This document shows, in pieces, positions 16,272-24,738 of a stretch of DNA of 28,700 nt (position 1 is the stretch's first letter; the number at the start of each line of letters is the position of its first letter). The notes under the pieces were generated by a model. It was not told the origin of the DNA. It did not search any database and was given only the letters and a program-made list of their open reading frames with translations. A program made the position numbers and the translations under genes. Source of the stretch: an uncultured Phascolarctobacterium sp. (GTDB lineage: Bacteria; Bacillota; Negativicutes; Acidaminococcales; Acidaminococcaceae); assembly GCA_900757795.1 (NCBI GenBank), contig CAAEPE010000035.1, forward strand, positions 1 to 28,700, read 5' to 3'.

Positions 16272-16814
16272 ATGGCAATAAGAAAGAAACCCGCTGAGCA
16301 GGCGGCAGAAGAAATTAAAGTGGAACAGGCGGCAGAAGAAATTAAAGTGGAACAGGCGGCAGAAGAAATTAAAGTGGAACAGGCGGCAGCAGTAGAAGCA
16401 GCGGCAGACCTGCAAAGCGGCGACGTAGTAGGCGCGGACGATGAGCTGCTGGAGGAAAAGAACGATACTGTCTGCGTGTGCGCGAATGTACCGCATGATA
16501 TTAAATTCTCCGTGCCTGACAATAGCGGACGTGTGCAGACTATCACCATCAAAGGCAACGGCAACCACCTGAAAGGCTTAGACCGCGGCATTCTGCCCAT
16601 CGGCGCGTATGGCATTACCACCAACGTACCGGCAGAAGCGTGGGACTATATCAAAACTGCGTACTGCGATAACCGCGCTATTAGCAATGGCCTGATTTTC
16701 GCGGTAGAAGCCAGCAAGGCGCGTGCCGCTGCTAAAGAACGCAAAGACCTGCGCAACGGCTTAGAGCCTATTGAGCCGAAAAAAGCCCGCAATAGTGAGC
16801 CTTTCAGCGGTTAA
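16272..16814 (+). CDS. Phage structural-region protein with N-terminal nonapeptide repeats (180 aa)
   Basis: Residues 10-36 consist of three exact copies of a nine-residue unit QAAEEIKVE, Ala/Glu-rich and helical, followed by a partial copy and an acidic linker. The folded part starts near residue 65 (DTVCVCANVPHDIKFSVPDNSG) and contains beta-like segments and a helix (VPAEAWDYIKTAYC), ending with a basic tail. Unknown proteins of this size are common between the capsid and connector genes of related phages. An ACGGAGG site precedes the ATG. I do not recognise the family; a connector-associated role is inferred from place only. Confidence 0.65.
   Translation: MAIRKKPAEQAAEEIKVEQAAEEIKVEQAAEEIKVEQAAAVEAAADLQSGDVVGADDELLEEKNDTVCVCANVPHDIKFSVPDNSGRVQTITIKGNGNHLKGLDRGILPIGAYGITTNVPAEAWDYIKTAYCDNRAISNGLIFAVEASKARAAAKERKDLRNGLEPIEPKKARNSEPFSG
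16299..16379 (+). repeat. Three perfect 27-bp tandem repeats
   Basis: Units at 16299-16325, 16326-16352 and 16353-16379 are identical at the DNA level; a partial fourth begins at 16380. Identity implies recent duplication, in frame. Confidence 0.95.
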
Positions 16815-16816
16815 TC

Positions 16817-17200
16817 ATGGACGATAAAGTAGTAGTATTCGACCCGCAAGAATTTAAAACGCTGTACCCCGAATTTGCCAAAACCGAAGATGCTACGCTG
16901 ACGCTGTATTTTAATGCGGCCTGCCTGCTGCTGGACAACACCGAGAAATCAATGGTTAAGGATTTAGCAGAACGGAAGATGCTGCTGTATATGCTGACCT
17001 GCCATATTGCCACGCTGAAAGCCAACGGCAATACGCTAGTGGGTACGATAACCAGCGCAAGCGAGGGCAAAGTTAGCGTATCACTAACACCGTTTCAGAA
17101 CGCTAACTGGTACATGACGACCCAGTGCGGCGCGATGTACTGGCAGGCTACGGCTAAATACCGTGTAGGAATTAGATATCATGCCTACTGTCATTGTTAA
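16817..17200 (+). CDS. Head-tail connector, DUF4054 (127 aa)
   Basis: The pattern FDPQEFKTLYPEFAKTEDATLTLYFNAACLLLDN at the start, then KMLLYMLTCHIATLK and SASEGKVSVSLTPFQNANWYMTTQCGAMYWQATAKYR, is characteristic of DUF4054 phage proteins, which lie in the head-completion position and attach below the portal (established for related adaptor folds). Compact, helical, complete. It begins 2 bases after the previous gene and overlaps the next by 20 bases. Confidence 0.8.
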   Translation: MDDKVVVFDPQEFKTLYPEFAKTEDATLTLYFNAACLLLDNTEKSMVKDLAERKMLLYMLTCHIATLKANGNTLVGTITSASEGKVSVSLTPFQNANWYMTTQCGAMYWQATAKYRVGIRYHAYCHC

Positions 17201-17684
17201 AAGCATCAAGGGCGGCGAGAAGCTGCAAAAGAAGCTGAAAAGCATCGCGCAGGCGCGGATAACGGCTAACATCGGTTTTTTAGACCGTGCGACCTACCCT
17301 GACGGTACTGGCGTTGCTACGGTGGCATACTTGAACGAATACGGCGGACACAATCCCCCGCGTCCGTTTTTGAGCCGCACACGAAGCAATAATATCAAGA
17401 AATGGGTAAAAGGCATAAAAGTCAACCTGCAAAAAGCAGGCATTTCCAAAGCGTCTATTGCCAACGTCTACGAGATGATGGCGATGGTTGCTGTGGGCGA
17501 CGTTAAGCGGACAATAGCTGACTGGCCTAGCAGCGACCCATACCCGAACAATCCAGCGACTATCAAAGCAAAGGCACGGCGAGGGCGCAGCGGCAAGAAC
17601 ATTCAGGCTATTGACCCTACGCGGGTATTGATTGATACAGGGCGTATGATTGGCGCGGTAGGTTACGAGGTGGTTAAAAAATGA
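17181..17684 (+). CDS. Tail-completion protein, HK97 gp10-like (167 aa)
   Basis: The diagnostic run is ANIGFLDRATYPDGTGVATVAYLNEYGG, followed by NPPRPFLSRT (about 55-64), the minor tail protein motif of HK97 gp10-like proteins. The middle is helical, and GRMIGAVGYEVVKK closes the protein. It belongs to the neck, between connector and tail tube. It overlaps the connector gene by 20 bases and the next gene by 4 (ATGA at 17681), so the neck genes are translated in series. Confidence 0.8.
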   Translation: MPTVIVKSIKGGEKLQKKLKSIAQARITANIGFLDRATYPDGTGVATVAYLNEYGGHNPPRPFLSRTRSNNIKKWVKGIKVNLQKAGISKASIANVYEMMAMVAVGDVKRTIADWPSSDPYPNNPATIKAKARRGRSGKNIQAIDPTRVLIDTGRMIGAVGYEVVKK

Positions 17685-18127
17685 TGGGAATAAATCTGCA
17701 CGGTGTAGTCCGTGGAATCATCACGTCAGTATATCCCGACGAAGCTATCACGCTGTATCAGGCTGACGGACAGCAAAACGTCAAGGGCGTTATCAAGGCC
17801 ATGTATAAAGCCCCGCAGGCGGTCAAGGGAAATATCCAGCCGCTGGATACGCAGACACTTGCACAACTAGAGCGTATCGGCGATACAAAGGCCAGTATGA
17901 ATGCATTCCTGTATTCCGACCCTGCAAGCCCTGTCAAGGGAACGCAGCGGTTGCCTACTATGCGCGGCGGTGATATTATCCAGCGCAGCGACGGGACGTA
18001 CTGGCTGATAACGTCGCTGATTGAGGACTGGAACGCCGTGGGCTGGTGCAACGTGGGTATCACGCAGCAGGTAACTCCCCCGGACTTTTCCGCCAGCGAA
18101 TGGGTAGGAGGTGGCGATGGTGCTTGA
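17681..18127 (+). CDS. Neck protein, head-closure/stopper-like (148 aa)
   Basis: A beta-rich protein with GVVRGIITSVYPDEAITLYQADG at the start, then VKGNIQPLDTQTLAQL and QRGDIIQRSDGTYWLI-like sequence, as seen in phage stopper proteins that seal the head exit. The assignment is from this pattern and from its place between the gp10-like and tail-terminator genes. ATGATG offers two start codons; I use the first, which overlaps the upstream stop. The 3' end overlaps the next gene. Confidence 0.65.
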   Translation: MMGINLHGVVRGIITSVYPDEAITLYQADGQQNVKGVIKAMYKAPQAVKGNIQPLDTQTLAQLERIGDTKASMNAFLYSDPASPVKGTQRLPTMRGGDIIQRSDGTYWLITSLIEDWNAVGWCNVGITQQVTPPDFSASEWVGGGDGA

Positions 18128-18629
18128 TGCTGTGAACGATTTTATTTTGCAGTTTTTGCCTGATGTTACGCAGGCGCGGTTATACCGTGGGTACAGTAAC
18201 CGCATGGCCTTGCCGGGCGAAAATGATTATACAGTGTTTGCTGTTGCGGCGGCCAAACGTGTTGGCACGAACATCAACGACTATGCGCAGGCCGTTGACG
18301 GACGAATAACAACGCGCGTTTTGCGCGAATACGCTGTGGACGTGGATTTTTGCTCTACGTCGCAGGAAATAGCCAATGCTCGCGCCGTGACAATAGAGAA
18401 CCTTGGCCGCAGCTATATCGCTGTGGAGTTTTTTAAAAAATACGATTTGCATTTTAACTATTGCGACGATATACAGTACATCCCGTTTACGGATGAAACA
18501 GACCAATACGTGGAACGCTACCGTGTGCGGCTGCATTTTACCAAATGGGAAGAAACCGCCGTGCCGCAGGAATACGCGGAACGTGTGTTCGCTGATGTAA
18601 TAAATATCGACGCAAAATACAAATATTAA
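18117..18629 (+). CDS. Tail terminator (neck gp12-like) (170 aa)
   Basis: The start at 18117 has TAGGAGG at 18105-18111; a GTG at 18111 would overlap that ribosome site. The pattern fits the gp12-like/LIC_12616 neck family: DAVNDFILQFLPDVTQARLYRGYSNRMALPG at the start, then NYTVFAVAAAKRVGTN-like sequence, a YAVDVDFCS strand, and RYRVRLHFTKWEE near the end. It caps the tail tube and joins it to the head. The sheath gene follows after 12 bases with its own ribosome site. Confidence 0.75.
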   Translation: MVLDAVNDFILQFLPDVTQARLYRGYSNRMALPGENDYTVFAVAAAKRVGTNINDYAQAVDGRITTRVLREYAVDVDFCSTSQEIANARAVTIENLGRSYIAVEFFKKYDLHFNYCDDIQYIPFTDETDQYVERYRVRLHFTKWEETAVPQEYAERVFADVINIDAKYKY

Positions 18630-18641
18630 GGGAGTGAGATA

Positions 18642-20123
18642 ATGACCATTAGCGCAAGCCAAATTGTGAAAGTTATCCCCCGCGTTATCAACGCAGGCGG
18701 TACAGATTTGGAAATTACCGGCCTGCTGCTGACTGAAAATCCGTTATGCGTTTTCCCTGGCACTATGGCCTATACCAGCGCTGACGCTGTAGGAGCGTAT
18801 TTCGGAACAGCAAGCGCAGAATATCAGGGCGCAGTTAAATACTTCTTGGGCTATGATAACAGCTTCAAAAAGCCGCGCAGGCTGCATTTTGCCCGCCTCG
18901 TGACCTCTGCTGTTCCCGGAGCCTTAATCGGCGGTACAGCGGCAGATGTGAGCGCCCTGCAAGCTATTTCTAACGGCAGCATGACGATTACTATTGACGG
19001 CGTAGAAAAAACTGTCAGTGATTTGAACCTGTCCGCCATTACCACCCAAAGCGATGCTGCGACCGCGCTGCAAACTGCTATCGGCGGCGTAAAGGTAGAG
19101 TACAACAGCAATCTTAACGCGTTTATCATCACCAGCAGCACGACAGGCGCAAGCAGCTCCGTCAGCGTGGCTACGGACGGCGAACAGACCCCAGCCGCAT
19201 TGATGGGCTTGACCTCAGAAGCAGGCGCGACTGTAAGCCAAGGCAGCGCAGCTTTGACCGTAACGGAGAACATGGAAAGTATTACGAATATTACCCAAAA
19301 CTGGGTAAGCTTTACGACCATGGAAGAAGCTGACGACGATACCGTCATGGAGCTGGCACAGTGGGCTAATGACAGTAACGGCGAATACCTGTACTGTCCG
19401 TATACTACTAACAAAAACAATACCAACGTCAACGGCGGCACGAACCTGCCGAAAAAGTTGGCTGATAAAAATGTTGAGGGCGTATTGCTGACCTTTGGCG
19501 GGCTGGAATACGCTCTGCTGGCTATGAGTATCGCGGCCTGCATTGACTGGGATAGAAACAACGGTATTGTAACGTGGGCGTTTAAAACCCAGTCCGGTCT
19601 TAGCGCGTCTGTTACCGATGATGCAACCGCTGCAAACTGCGTACAGCTAGGCGTTAGCTTCTACGGCAGATATGCGACACGCAATGATGATTTTATTTTC
19701 TTCTACGAAGGTAAGATGATTGGCGGCAGCTTCGGCTTTGTCGACGCGTATGTCGGTAATTTGTGGTTGCGCAATGCCTTGCAAGTGGCTATTGTCAACG
19801 GTCTGAACCAAATCGACCGCGTACCCTACACCGATGAAGGCTACACCGTTATCCGTGCATGGTGTACCGACCCCATCAACCGCGCATTGCGGAACGGCGT
19901 TATTGACCCCGGCGTGGAGTTGAGTGAAGCGCAGCGTGCGCAGCTTATGAATGAAATTGGCGAGGACGTTTCCCACGAAATCTTCACCAACGGTTATTAC
20001 CTGCTTATCGCTGACCCCGGCGCAAGCGTGCGCGTAAACCGCGATACCCCGACTTTAGGCTTGTGGTATACCTACGGCGGCAGCGTGCATCGTTTAGAAC
20101 TGCCGGTAACTGCTGTACTTTAA
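18642..20123 (+). CDS. Tail sheath protein, DUF3383 (493 aa)
   Basis: A long beta-rich protein of the DUF3383 sheath type, proving a contractile tail. Parts: an N-terminal domain (VPRVINAGGTDLEITGLLLTENP-like, about 10-33), a surface domain with many Thr, Ser and Ala (about 115-225), then the core with FGGLEYALLAMSIAACIDWDRNNGIVTWAFK and the Asn-rich NRDTPTLGLWYTYGGSVHRLELPVT end. Length and ending are normal. The sheath contracts to drive the tube through the cell envelope. GGGAG precedes the ATG. A terminator follows. Confidence 0.9.
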   Translation: MTISASQIVKVIPRVINAGGTDLEITGLLLTENPLCVFPGTMAYTSADAVGAYFGTASAEYQGAVKYFLGYDNSFKKPRRLHFARLVTSAVPGALIGGTAADVSALQAISNGSMTITIDGVEKTVSDLNLSAITTQSDAATALQTAIGGVKVEYNSNLNAFIITSSTTGASSSVSVATDGEQTPAALMGLTSEAGATVSQGSAALTVTENMESITNITQNWVSFTTMEEADDDTVMELAQWANDSNGEYLYCPYTTNKNNTNVNGGTNLPKKLADKNVEGVLLTFGGLEYALLAMSIAACIDWDRNNGIVTWAFKTQSGLSASVTDDATAANCVQLGVSFYGRYATRNDDFIFFYEGKMIGGSFGFVDAYVGNLWLRNALQVAIVNGLNQIDRVPYTDEGYTVIRAWCTDPINRALRNGVIDPGVELSEAQRAQLMNEIGEDVSHEIFTNGYYLLIADPGASVRVNRDTPTLGLWYTYGGSVHRLELPVTAVL

Positions 20124-20130
20124 TATTTAT

Positions 20131-20157
20131 GCCGCCCGTGACAGGGCGGCTATTTTT
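20131..20157 (+). terminator. Intrinsic terminator after sheath gene
   Basis: Stem GCCGCCC (20131-20137) with GGGCGGC (20144-20150), loop GTGACA, then TATTTTT to 20157. Confidence 0.75.
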
Positions 20158-20177
20158 ACAGAAAGAAGGTAAGAATT

Positions 20178-20606
20178 ATGCCGCAAAACAGAAATATTAC
20201 CGCTGCTAATGCGACCGTCATTATGGTAGTTGAAGGGCTTTTCCCGCAAGGCGTAAAGCTGGAGCAATTTTCCACCGATGCCATGGTCAACCAGGCAGAC
20301 GAAACTTTTGCAGAAACCCGCATGGGCGTAGACTGTCAGATGGTGGCTGGCTACGTTGACCAAATCAAAACCGTAACCGTGACGCTGGAACCGTCCAGCC
20401 CGTCTATCACTTATTTTGACACCCTTGCACGCGCGTCCCGCAGCGGTCAGAAATGCTACTGGGTAACGCTGCTGGTAAACCTGCCTGCACTGGGCAAGAC
20501 CATCACTTATAGCAACGGCGTGTTAAAGACCGGCAAAATTCTGCCGGACGTACAGCGCGTGTTAGCGCCTGTCGCCTATTCGTTTGATTTTGAAACCGTA
20601 AAATAA
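20178..20606 (+). CDS. Tail tube protein (142 aa)
   Basis: A compact beta protein right after the sheath, the standard place for the tube. It begins with NITAANATVIMVVEGLFPQGVKLEQFSTDAMVNQ, followed by a GVDCQMVAGYVDQIKTVTVTLEPSSPSITYFDTL stretch and a YSNGVLKTGKILPDVQRVLAPVAYSFDF ending, the layout of DUF3277-like phage tube proteins. The tube forms the channel inside the sheath. AGAAGG precedes the ATG. Family name less certain than role. Confidence 0.8.
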   Translation: MPQNRNITAANATVIMVVEGLFPQGVKLEQFSTDAMVNQADETFAETRMGVDCQMVAGYVDQIKTVTVTLEPSSPSITYFDTLARASRSGQKCYWVTLLVNLPALGKTITYSNGVLKTGKILPDVQRVLAPVAYSFDFETVK

Positions 20607-20620
20607 CGGAGGTATGAGCT

Positions 20621-21079
20621 ATGCGTAAAAATACTACTATTATCTTACATGACGACGGCAGGGAGCTTCATTTTAAAATCACGCAAATGACAGCACGGCA
20701 GCAAGAACGATGGCTTAACCGCGTTGTTATGCTGCTGGCTGGCAGCAAAGGGCTGGAAAGCGCACTGGACGGCCTGCAAAGCAAGCTGAAAGAAGGCAAA
20801 TATGAAGAACTGCTGTGCATTATTGGTGCGATTAAGTATGAAGATATTGAGCCGCTGTATGACGAATTGCTGGAATGCTGTGCGCACATTCCCGACCCTA
20901 CCAACTCGAATTTTGCTACGCAGCTGACCGTTAGCAATGTAGATAGTATTGTTGGCGAGGTCAAAACACTGTACCGCCTGCGCATGGAGGCTTTAAAGCT
21001 GAATTTCAGTTTTTTCAGCAACGGGGAGAAATCCCCGTCCCAGCGCAAAGCGGATATAACAATTACGAAGCGTATGTAA
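20621..21079 (+). CDS. Tail assembly chaperone, short form (152 aa)
   Basis: A helical protein between the tube and tape-measure genes, the classical place of the lambda gpG-type tail chaperone. It holds the KITQMTARQQERWLNRVVMLLAG helix, LQSKLKEGKYEELLCIIGAIKYEDIEPLYDELLECCAHIP, and an LYRLRMEALKLNFSFFSNG end. Near the 3' end a T TTT TTC slippery heptamer (21010-21016) and a hairpin signal a -1 frameshift that yields a longer form. Both forms would bind the tape measure and recruit tube protein. ACGGAGG precedes the ATG at 20621. Confidence 0.85.
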   Translation: MRKNTTIILHDDGRELHFKITQMTARQQERWLNRVVMLLAGSKGLESALDGLQSKLKEGKYEELLCIIGAIKYEDIEPLYDELLECCAHIPDPTNSNFATQLTVSNVDSIVGEVKTLYRLRMEALKLNFSFFSNGEKSPSQRKADITITKRM

Positions 21080-21246
21080 ATGTGAGCGGCAAAGTCGGCG
21101 TAGTAGTATCGCGCCGACTGGCCACGCTATATGAATTGGATACTATTTACAGCTACGAGGATATGCTGGATTTGTACGAAATCGTAGTAATAAACAACAT
21201 CAATGAGCAACGCGCATGGAAGGAGGGAGGCAATAATGGCGCTTAA
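20621..21246 (+). CDS. Tail assembly chaperone, -1 frameshift form (208 aa)
   Basis: Translation slips back one base at 21010-21016 and continues in the -1 frame from 21016 to the TAA at 21244-21246. It adds about 76 residues that include GVVVSRRLATLYELDTIYS and EDMLDLYEIVVINNINEQRAWKE, a segment typical of the T-domain of phage chaperones. That frame has no good start of its own and covers the otherwise empty stretch 21080-21235, which supports the fusion. The end overlaps the tape-measure start (21236) by 11 bases. This is lambda gpGT logic; the efficiency is unknown. Confidence 0.75.
21010..21038 (+). promoter_or_regulatory. -1 programmed frameshift signal
   Basis: Slippery heptamer T TTT TTC at 21010-21016, in the zero frame as agT TTT TTC. 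A 4-base spacer follows, then a perfect 7-bp hairpin, ACGGGGA (21021-21027) with TCCCCGT (21032-21038), closed by a GAAA loop. Confidence 0.75.
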
Positions 21247-22987
21247 AGAAATTGTAGACCAATTTTTTATCAGCATTGGGCTGGACACGAAGCAGTTAGA
21301 CCAAGGCATCGACAAAGCTATCACCGGTACGCGCGATAGGCTGAAAGGGCTGGTAACAAACGCTATTGCCCCAGCATTGGCTATGCTGACCAGCGGCGCG
21401 TTAGTAAATCAATTTGCCGACGAAGCGGTACAGCTTGACCGCCTTAGCACATCGCTAGGCGTGAATATTGAGCAGTTGCAAGCATGGCAGGGCGCGGCAG
21501 AGCAAGCAGGCGTTGCAGGTGAAGAAGTTGGCGAGCTGTTTGCCGATTTGAATGACTGGATGCTGGACGCCGACCAAAACCAATCCGGCGCGATGTATGA
21601 GTATATCGAAAAAGGTCTGCTGCCTGCCGTCCGTAATGCACGCGGTGAAATGAAAAGCACAGAGCAGTACGCGTTGGAAATGGCTGACGCATTTCAAGCC
21701 ATGGGTACGCAGATGGCGACCGGTTTAGGTCGTCAAATCGGCATTAGTCAGGCAGCTATGGTTGGCTTTTTGCAGCAAGGCAGTGCAAAGATTAGTGCGG
21801 ATATGCAGCGCATCAAGGAAATGGGCGTGTATACCAAACAGGACGCAGAAGCAGCAAGGGATTTTCAAAAATCTGTTGATGCTTTGGAACGTTCGCTCAA
21901 AAGCCTGCTGTTGCCGATATTCCGCTTGCTTCTGCCTATTGTTACTACGGTAGCTGATGGGCTGAATTACTTAACGAAACATACATGGGCGTTTGTCCCT
22001 GCTATCGCTGGTTTAGGCGCAATGATGTTAATGAGCCTGCTTCCGTCTATGAAAAAAGTGTACGAGTATATGCGGCTGATGCGGCTTGAAATGCTGAAAT
22101 TTCTATTCAATCCGTGGACGTGGATAATCGCAGGACTGATAGCTTTAGGCTTGCTGCTTGAAGATTTTATCGTTTGGCTAAACGGCGGGCAAAGCGCATT
22201 CGGGAAATACTATCAGTCTATGGCTGACTGGCTGAAAGGTGCAAAACAATGGTTTGATGAAGTCGCAAAAAAAATAAGCGATTGGATAACTGGCGTTGAG
22301 CAATGGCAGGCACGAACGCGAGAAATGATACTAGGCTGGCGCAAAGCTTTTGCTGATGGGCTGGCGGGTATTGTTGACAGCGTAGCCGCGTTCCCTGATC
22401 AAGTTTTAACTATATTCGTTAGTCTGGAAAAAACCGTGCAAAGCTTATTCGCTGGGCTTTATGGCTGGTTGAATGAAGCAACAGGCGGCGCGCTTGCCCA
22501 GATAGCGGCGATTTTAACAAATAGCCTGAATGTATGGGCTGACTATTTTGGAATTGTTAAAGCCGGTATCGGCCTGCTATTAGACGTTATATGGGCATTA
22601 GTAAGCGGCAGCGACGAAGCATGGGCAGCTGCTGAAGCGTCGCTGGATAACCTGAAATCTATCTTTGCACAGACATTTGAAGATATAAAGGCAACGCTTT
22701 CCGCATGGTGGGACTTTGCGTCAGGTATTTTCGACAAAGTGCGCGACTTCTTTAAACTCGGCGGCAAACTGCAAACCTTTTTTGGTAGCGGAGCTGCGGC
22801 GCAGGCTGTACCAGCCAGCGCAGGTAATATCAACAGCAGCAACCGAAATACCAGCCTAGACAGCCAAACTACGGTGAACATCTACGGCAGCGCAACACGC
22901 GAGGAATACGCGCAGGCGGAAGCTACGGCCAACGGCATCAACAGCAGCAATATTGCGCAGGCTGTAGCGTCGCAAGCCGGGATTTAG
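21236..22987 (+). CDS. Tail tape-measure protein (583 aa)
   Basis: AAGGAGGG at 21220-21227 sets the start at 21236; the frame is open upstream to 21203. A long, mostly helical protein with an N-terminal coil, hydrophobic stretches near 245-305 (LFRLLLPIVTTVADGL-type, AFVPAIAGLGAMMLMSLLPS and WIIAGLIALGLLLEDFIVWL), many Ala/Trp helices and a Ser/Asn-rich tail. It sets tail length, and by the usual rule 583 residues mean a fairly short tail (inference). It may enter the host membrane at ejection. It follows the chaperone and precedes the baseplate genes, as expected. Confidence 0.9.
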   Translation: MALKEIVDQFFISIGLDTKQLDQGIDKAITGTRDRLKGLVTNAIAPALAMLTSGALVNQFADEAVQLDRLSTSLGVNIEQLQAWQGAAEQAGVAGEEVGELFADLNDWMLDADQNQSGAMYEYIEKGLLPAVRNARGEMKSTEQYALEMADAFQAMGTQMATGLGRQIGISQAAMVGFLQQGSAKISADMQRIKEMGVYTKQDAEAARDFQKSVDALERSLKSLLLPIFRLLLPIVTTVADGLNYLTKHTWAFVPAIAGLGAMMLMSLLPSMKKVYEYMRLMRLEMLKFLFNPWTWIIAGLIALGLLLEDFIVWLNGGQSAFGKYYQSMADWLKGAKQWFDEVAKKISDWITGVEQWQARTREMILGWRKAFADGLAGIVDSVAAFPDQVLTIFVSLEKTVQSLFAGLYGWLNEATGGALAQIAAILTNSLNVWADYFGIVKAGIGLLLDVIWALVSGSDEAWAAAEASLDNLKSIFAQTFEDIKATLSAWWDFASGIFDKVRDFFKLGGKLQTFFGSGAAAQAVPASAGNINSSNRNTSLDSQTTVNIYGSATREEYAQAEATANGINSSNIAQAVASQAGI

Positions 22988-22995
22988 GTGATAAT

Positions 22996-23568
22996 ATGAG
23001 TATTTTTGCATTTCCAAAAGGACTACCAAAGGCGGCATCTGCGCAATGGGGATTTAGTAATAACGTGCTGCCAAACGCATCTGTGTTTGATTTGTCTATC
23101 CGTTGCGGCGGCAGCGTTGTATCTTCGCCTGTGGAGCAGGGCAGCTTTATAAGCTATAACAAAACCACGGAGCCGTTAGAAATAACGGCGACGTTAAGCT
23201 TCAGCGGCAGCAACAGTTTTTTGCAGTCTGTACTGGATAATCTGACCAAAGTCAAGGAAAGCGTCACAACGTTTTCGATAGAAACGCCGGTTATTGAGTA
23301 CGAAAACATGACGCTGCAAAATTATGACTACGCTATGCGCCGCGAGGACGGCTTGGGCGTTCTGTACGTCAGCGCGGTATTTGTCGAAATTAAAGAAGTG
23401 CAGCTGGCCTACACGAAAACCGATACCATATTGCAGGCTGACAGCAAAGACGCATCTAACACTAGCACCGTCGACAGCGGTATGCGGCAGGCGCAGACCC
23501 CGACATCAGAGCAGGAAGCCAGCGGCAGACGCAGCATATTACATGGCGTATTTGGGGAGGTGGGATAA
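22996..23568 (+). CDS. Baseplate protein, Dit-like N-terminal domain (190 aa)
   Basis: It begins MSIFAFPKGLPKAASAQWGFSNN-like and carries NASVFDLSIRCGGSVVSSPVEQGSFISYNKTTEPLEITATLSFSG (about 27-70) and FLQSVLDNLTKVKESVTTFSIETPVIEYENMTLQNYDY (about 74-111), the pattern of phage Dit-like N-terminal domain proteins that link tube and baseplate. The C-terminal 40 residues are polar and Gln-rich. GGTGATA precedes the ATG. The stop overlaps the next ATG (TAATG at 23566). Confidence 0.75.
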   Translation: MSIFAFPKGLPKAASAQWGFSNNVLPNASVFDLSIRCGGSVVSSPVEQGSFISYNKTTEPLEITATLSFSGSNSFLQSVLDNLTKVKESVTTFSIETPVIEYENMTLQNYDYAMRREDGLGVLYVSAVFVEIKEVQLAYTKTDTILQADSKDASNTSTVDSGMRQAQTPTSEQEASGRRSILHGVFGEVG

Positions 23569-23876
23569 TGCAGGTTATACCATTACAGGCCATTCCCAAC
23601 CAGCGATTTAATATCGTGCTTAATGACCAAAACTGCACGCTGCACCTATACCAGCGCAGAGATTATATGTTTCTTGACCTGTCCGTCGATAATGTAGTGA
23701 TACGGCAAGGCATGATATGTTTAGTTAATATCAATCTGCTGAACTATCCTGTCAATGGCTTTAGCGGCTATCTGTTTTTTGCTGACAACAGCGACGCAGG
23801 CGGAACGCCTGTATATGACCAGCTAGGCAGCCGCTATACGTTGTTTTATATGACGGAGGAAGAAGCCAATGTTTAG
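23568..23876 (+). CDS. Baseplate protein, DUF6983 (102 aa)
   Basis: A small beta protein: MQVIPLQAIPNQRFNIVLNDQNCTLHLYQ-like, then MFLDLSVDNVVIRQG and LGSRYTLFYMTEEE. This matches the DUF6983 phage pattern, which lies regularly between the Dit-like and hub genes. Probably a small baseplate component. It starts by overlapping the previous stop and overlaps the hub gene by 8 bases. Confidence 0.75.
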   Translation: MQVIPLQAIPNQRFNIVLNDQNCTLHLYQRRDYMFLDLSVDNVVIRQGMICLVNINLLNYPVNGFSGYLFFADNSDAGGTPVYDQLGSRYTLFYMTEEEANV

Positions 23877-24738
23877 TATTAAGACGATACGCATAGCAAT
23901 CCAGCTCCGTCAGGGCACGTTTGACGGTGATAGCAACACTGTTACCATTGAGGGACTGCCGACCGTTGTGTCAATCACAAAACAGGGCGGCGAAGCCAAA
24001 AACAAATGCAGCGTAGCAATAAAAAACATCAAGCAGGAAACAGTGAAGCAGCTAACCACGCTGGCGTTCAAACGGTTGGAAACGTACAAGAACGTGCTGC
24101 AAGTATCCGCAGGCAGCAGGGGCTCTAATTTACCAGTTATTTTCATGGGCGAAATAAACTCTGCCGTGCCGTTTATTGACGACCGCAGCGGTGAATTAGA
24201 ATTGCGCATTGAGGCGTTGTCCGGATATTATCCGAATCTGATACCCACGCCGCCAACTAGCGTACAGGGCGCAGTAACGATTGATAAGCTTATGGCGCAG
24301 TTTGCATCAGAGGCAAGCTATCAATACGAAAATAAGGGCATTACCGGCAGCGTGGCTAACTGCGTGTTTATCGGCAGCCCTATAACCAAGGCACAGACCT
24401 TAGCGCGGCAGGTTGATATTGACCTGCTGATTGATGACGGCAAAATGACCATTCAGCCGCTGCAAGCGCCCAAAGAGGGCGAATCGCCGCTGCTGAGCAA
24501 AGATACCGGCCTGCTGGGCTATCCGTCATTCAGCAATGAAGGGATAGTGTGTAAGTCAATTTTCAACGAAAATTTCAAGGTTGGCGGCTATTTTAAGTTG
24601 GAAAGCATTCTGCCCTATGCGTCCGGTGAATGGCAGATTGTCAAGGTTGAGCATAAATTGAGCGCCTACGAAGTGAGCGGCGGTGATTGGCTGACCACGG
24701 TAACAGGCGTATTGCCGGGAGGTAAGCAAAATGGCTGA
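23869..24738 (+). CDS. Baseplate hub protein, Mu gp44/gpD-type (289 aa)
   Basis: The order Dit-like, DUF6983, this gene, spike marks it as the hub. The sequence has an N-terminal beta domain (VTIEGLPTVVSITKQGGEAKNKCSVAI), a central KLMAQFASEASYQYENKGITGSVANCVF segment, and LLIDDGKMTIQPL followed by GEWQIVKVEHKLS, as seen in phage hub proteins of the T4 gp27 / Mu gp44 fold. It connects tail tube and spike. Overlaps the upstream and downstream genes by 8 bases each. Confidence 0.7.
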   Translation: MFSIKTIRIAIQLRQGTFDGDSNTVTIEGLPTVVSITKQGGEAKNKCSVAIKNIKQETVKQLTTLAFKRLETYKNVLQVSAGSRGSNLPVIFMGEINSAVPFIDDRSGELELRIEALSGYYPNLIPTPPTSVQGAVTIDKLMAQFASEASYQYENKGITGSVANCVFIGSPITKAQTLARQVDIDLLIDDGKMTIQPLQAPKEGESPLLSKDTGLLGYPSFSNEGIVCKSIFNENFKVGGYFKLESILPYASGEWQIVKVEHKLSAYEVSGGDWLTTVTGVLPGGKQNG

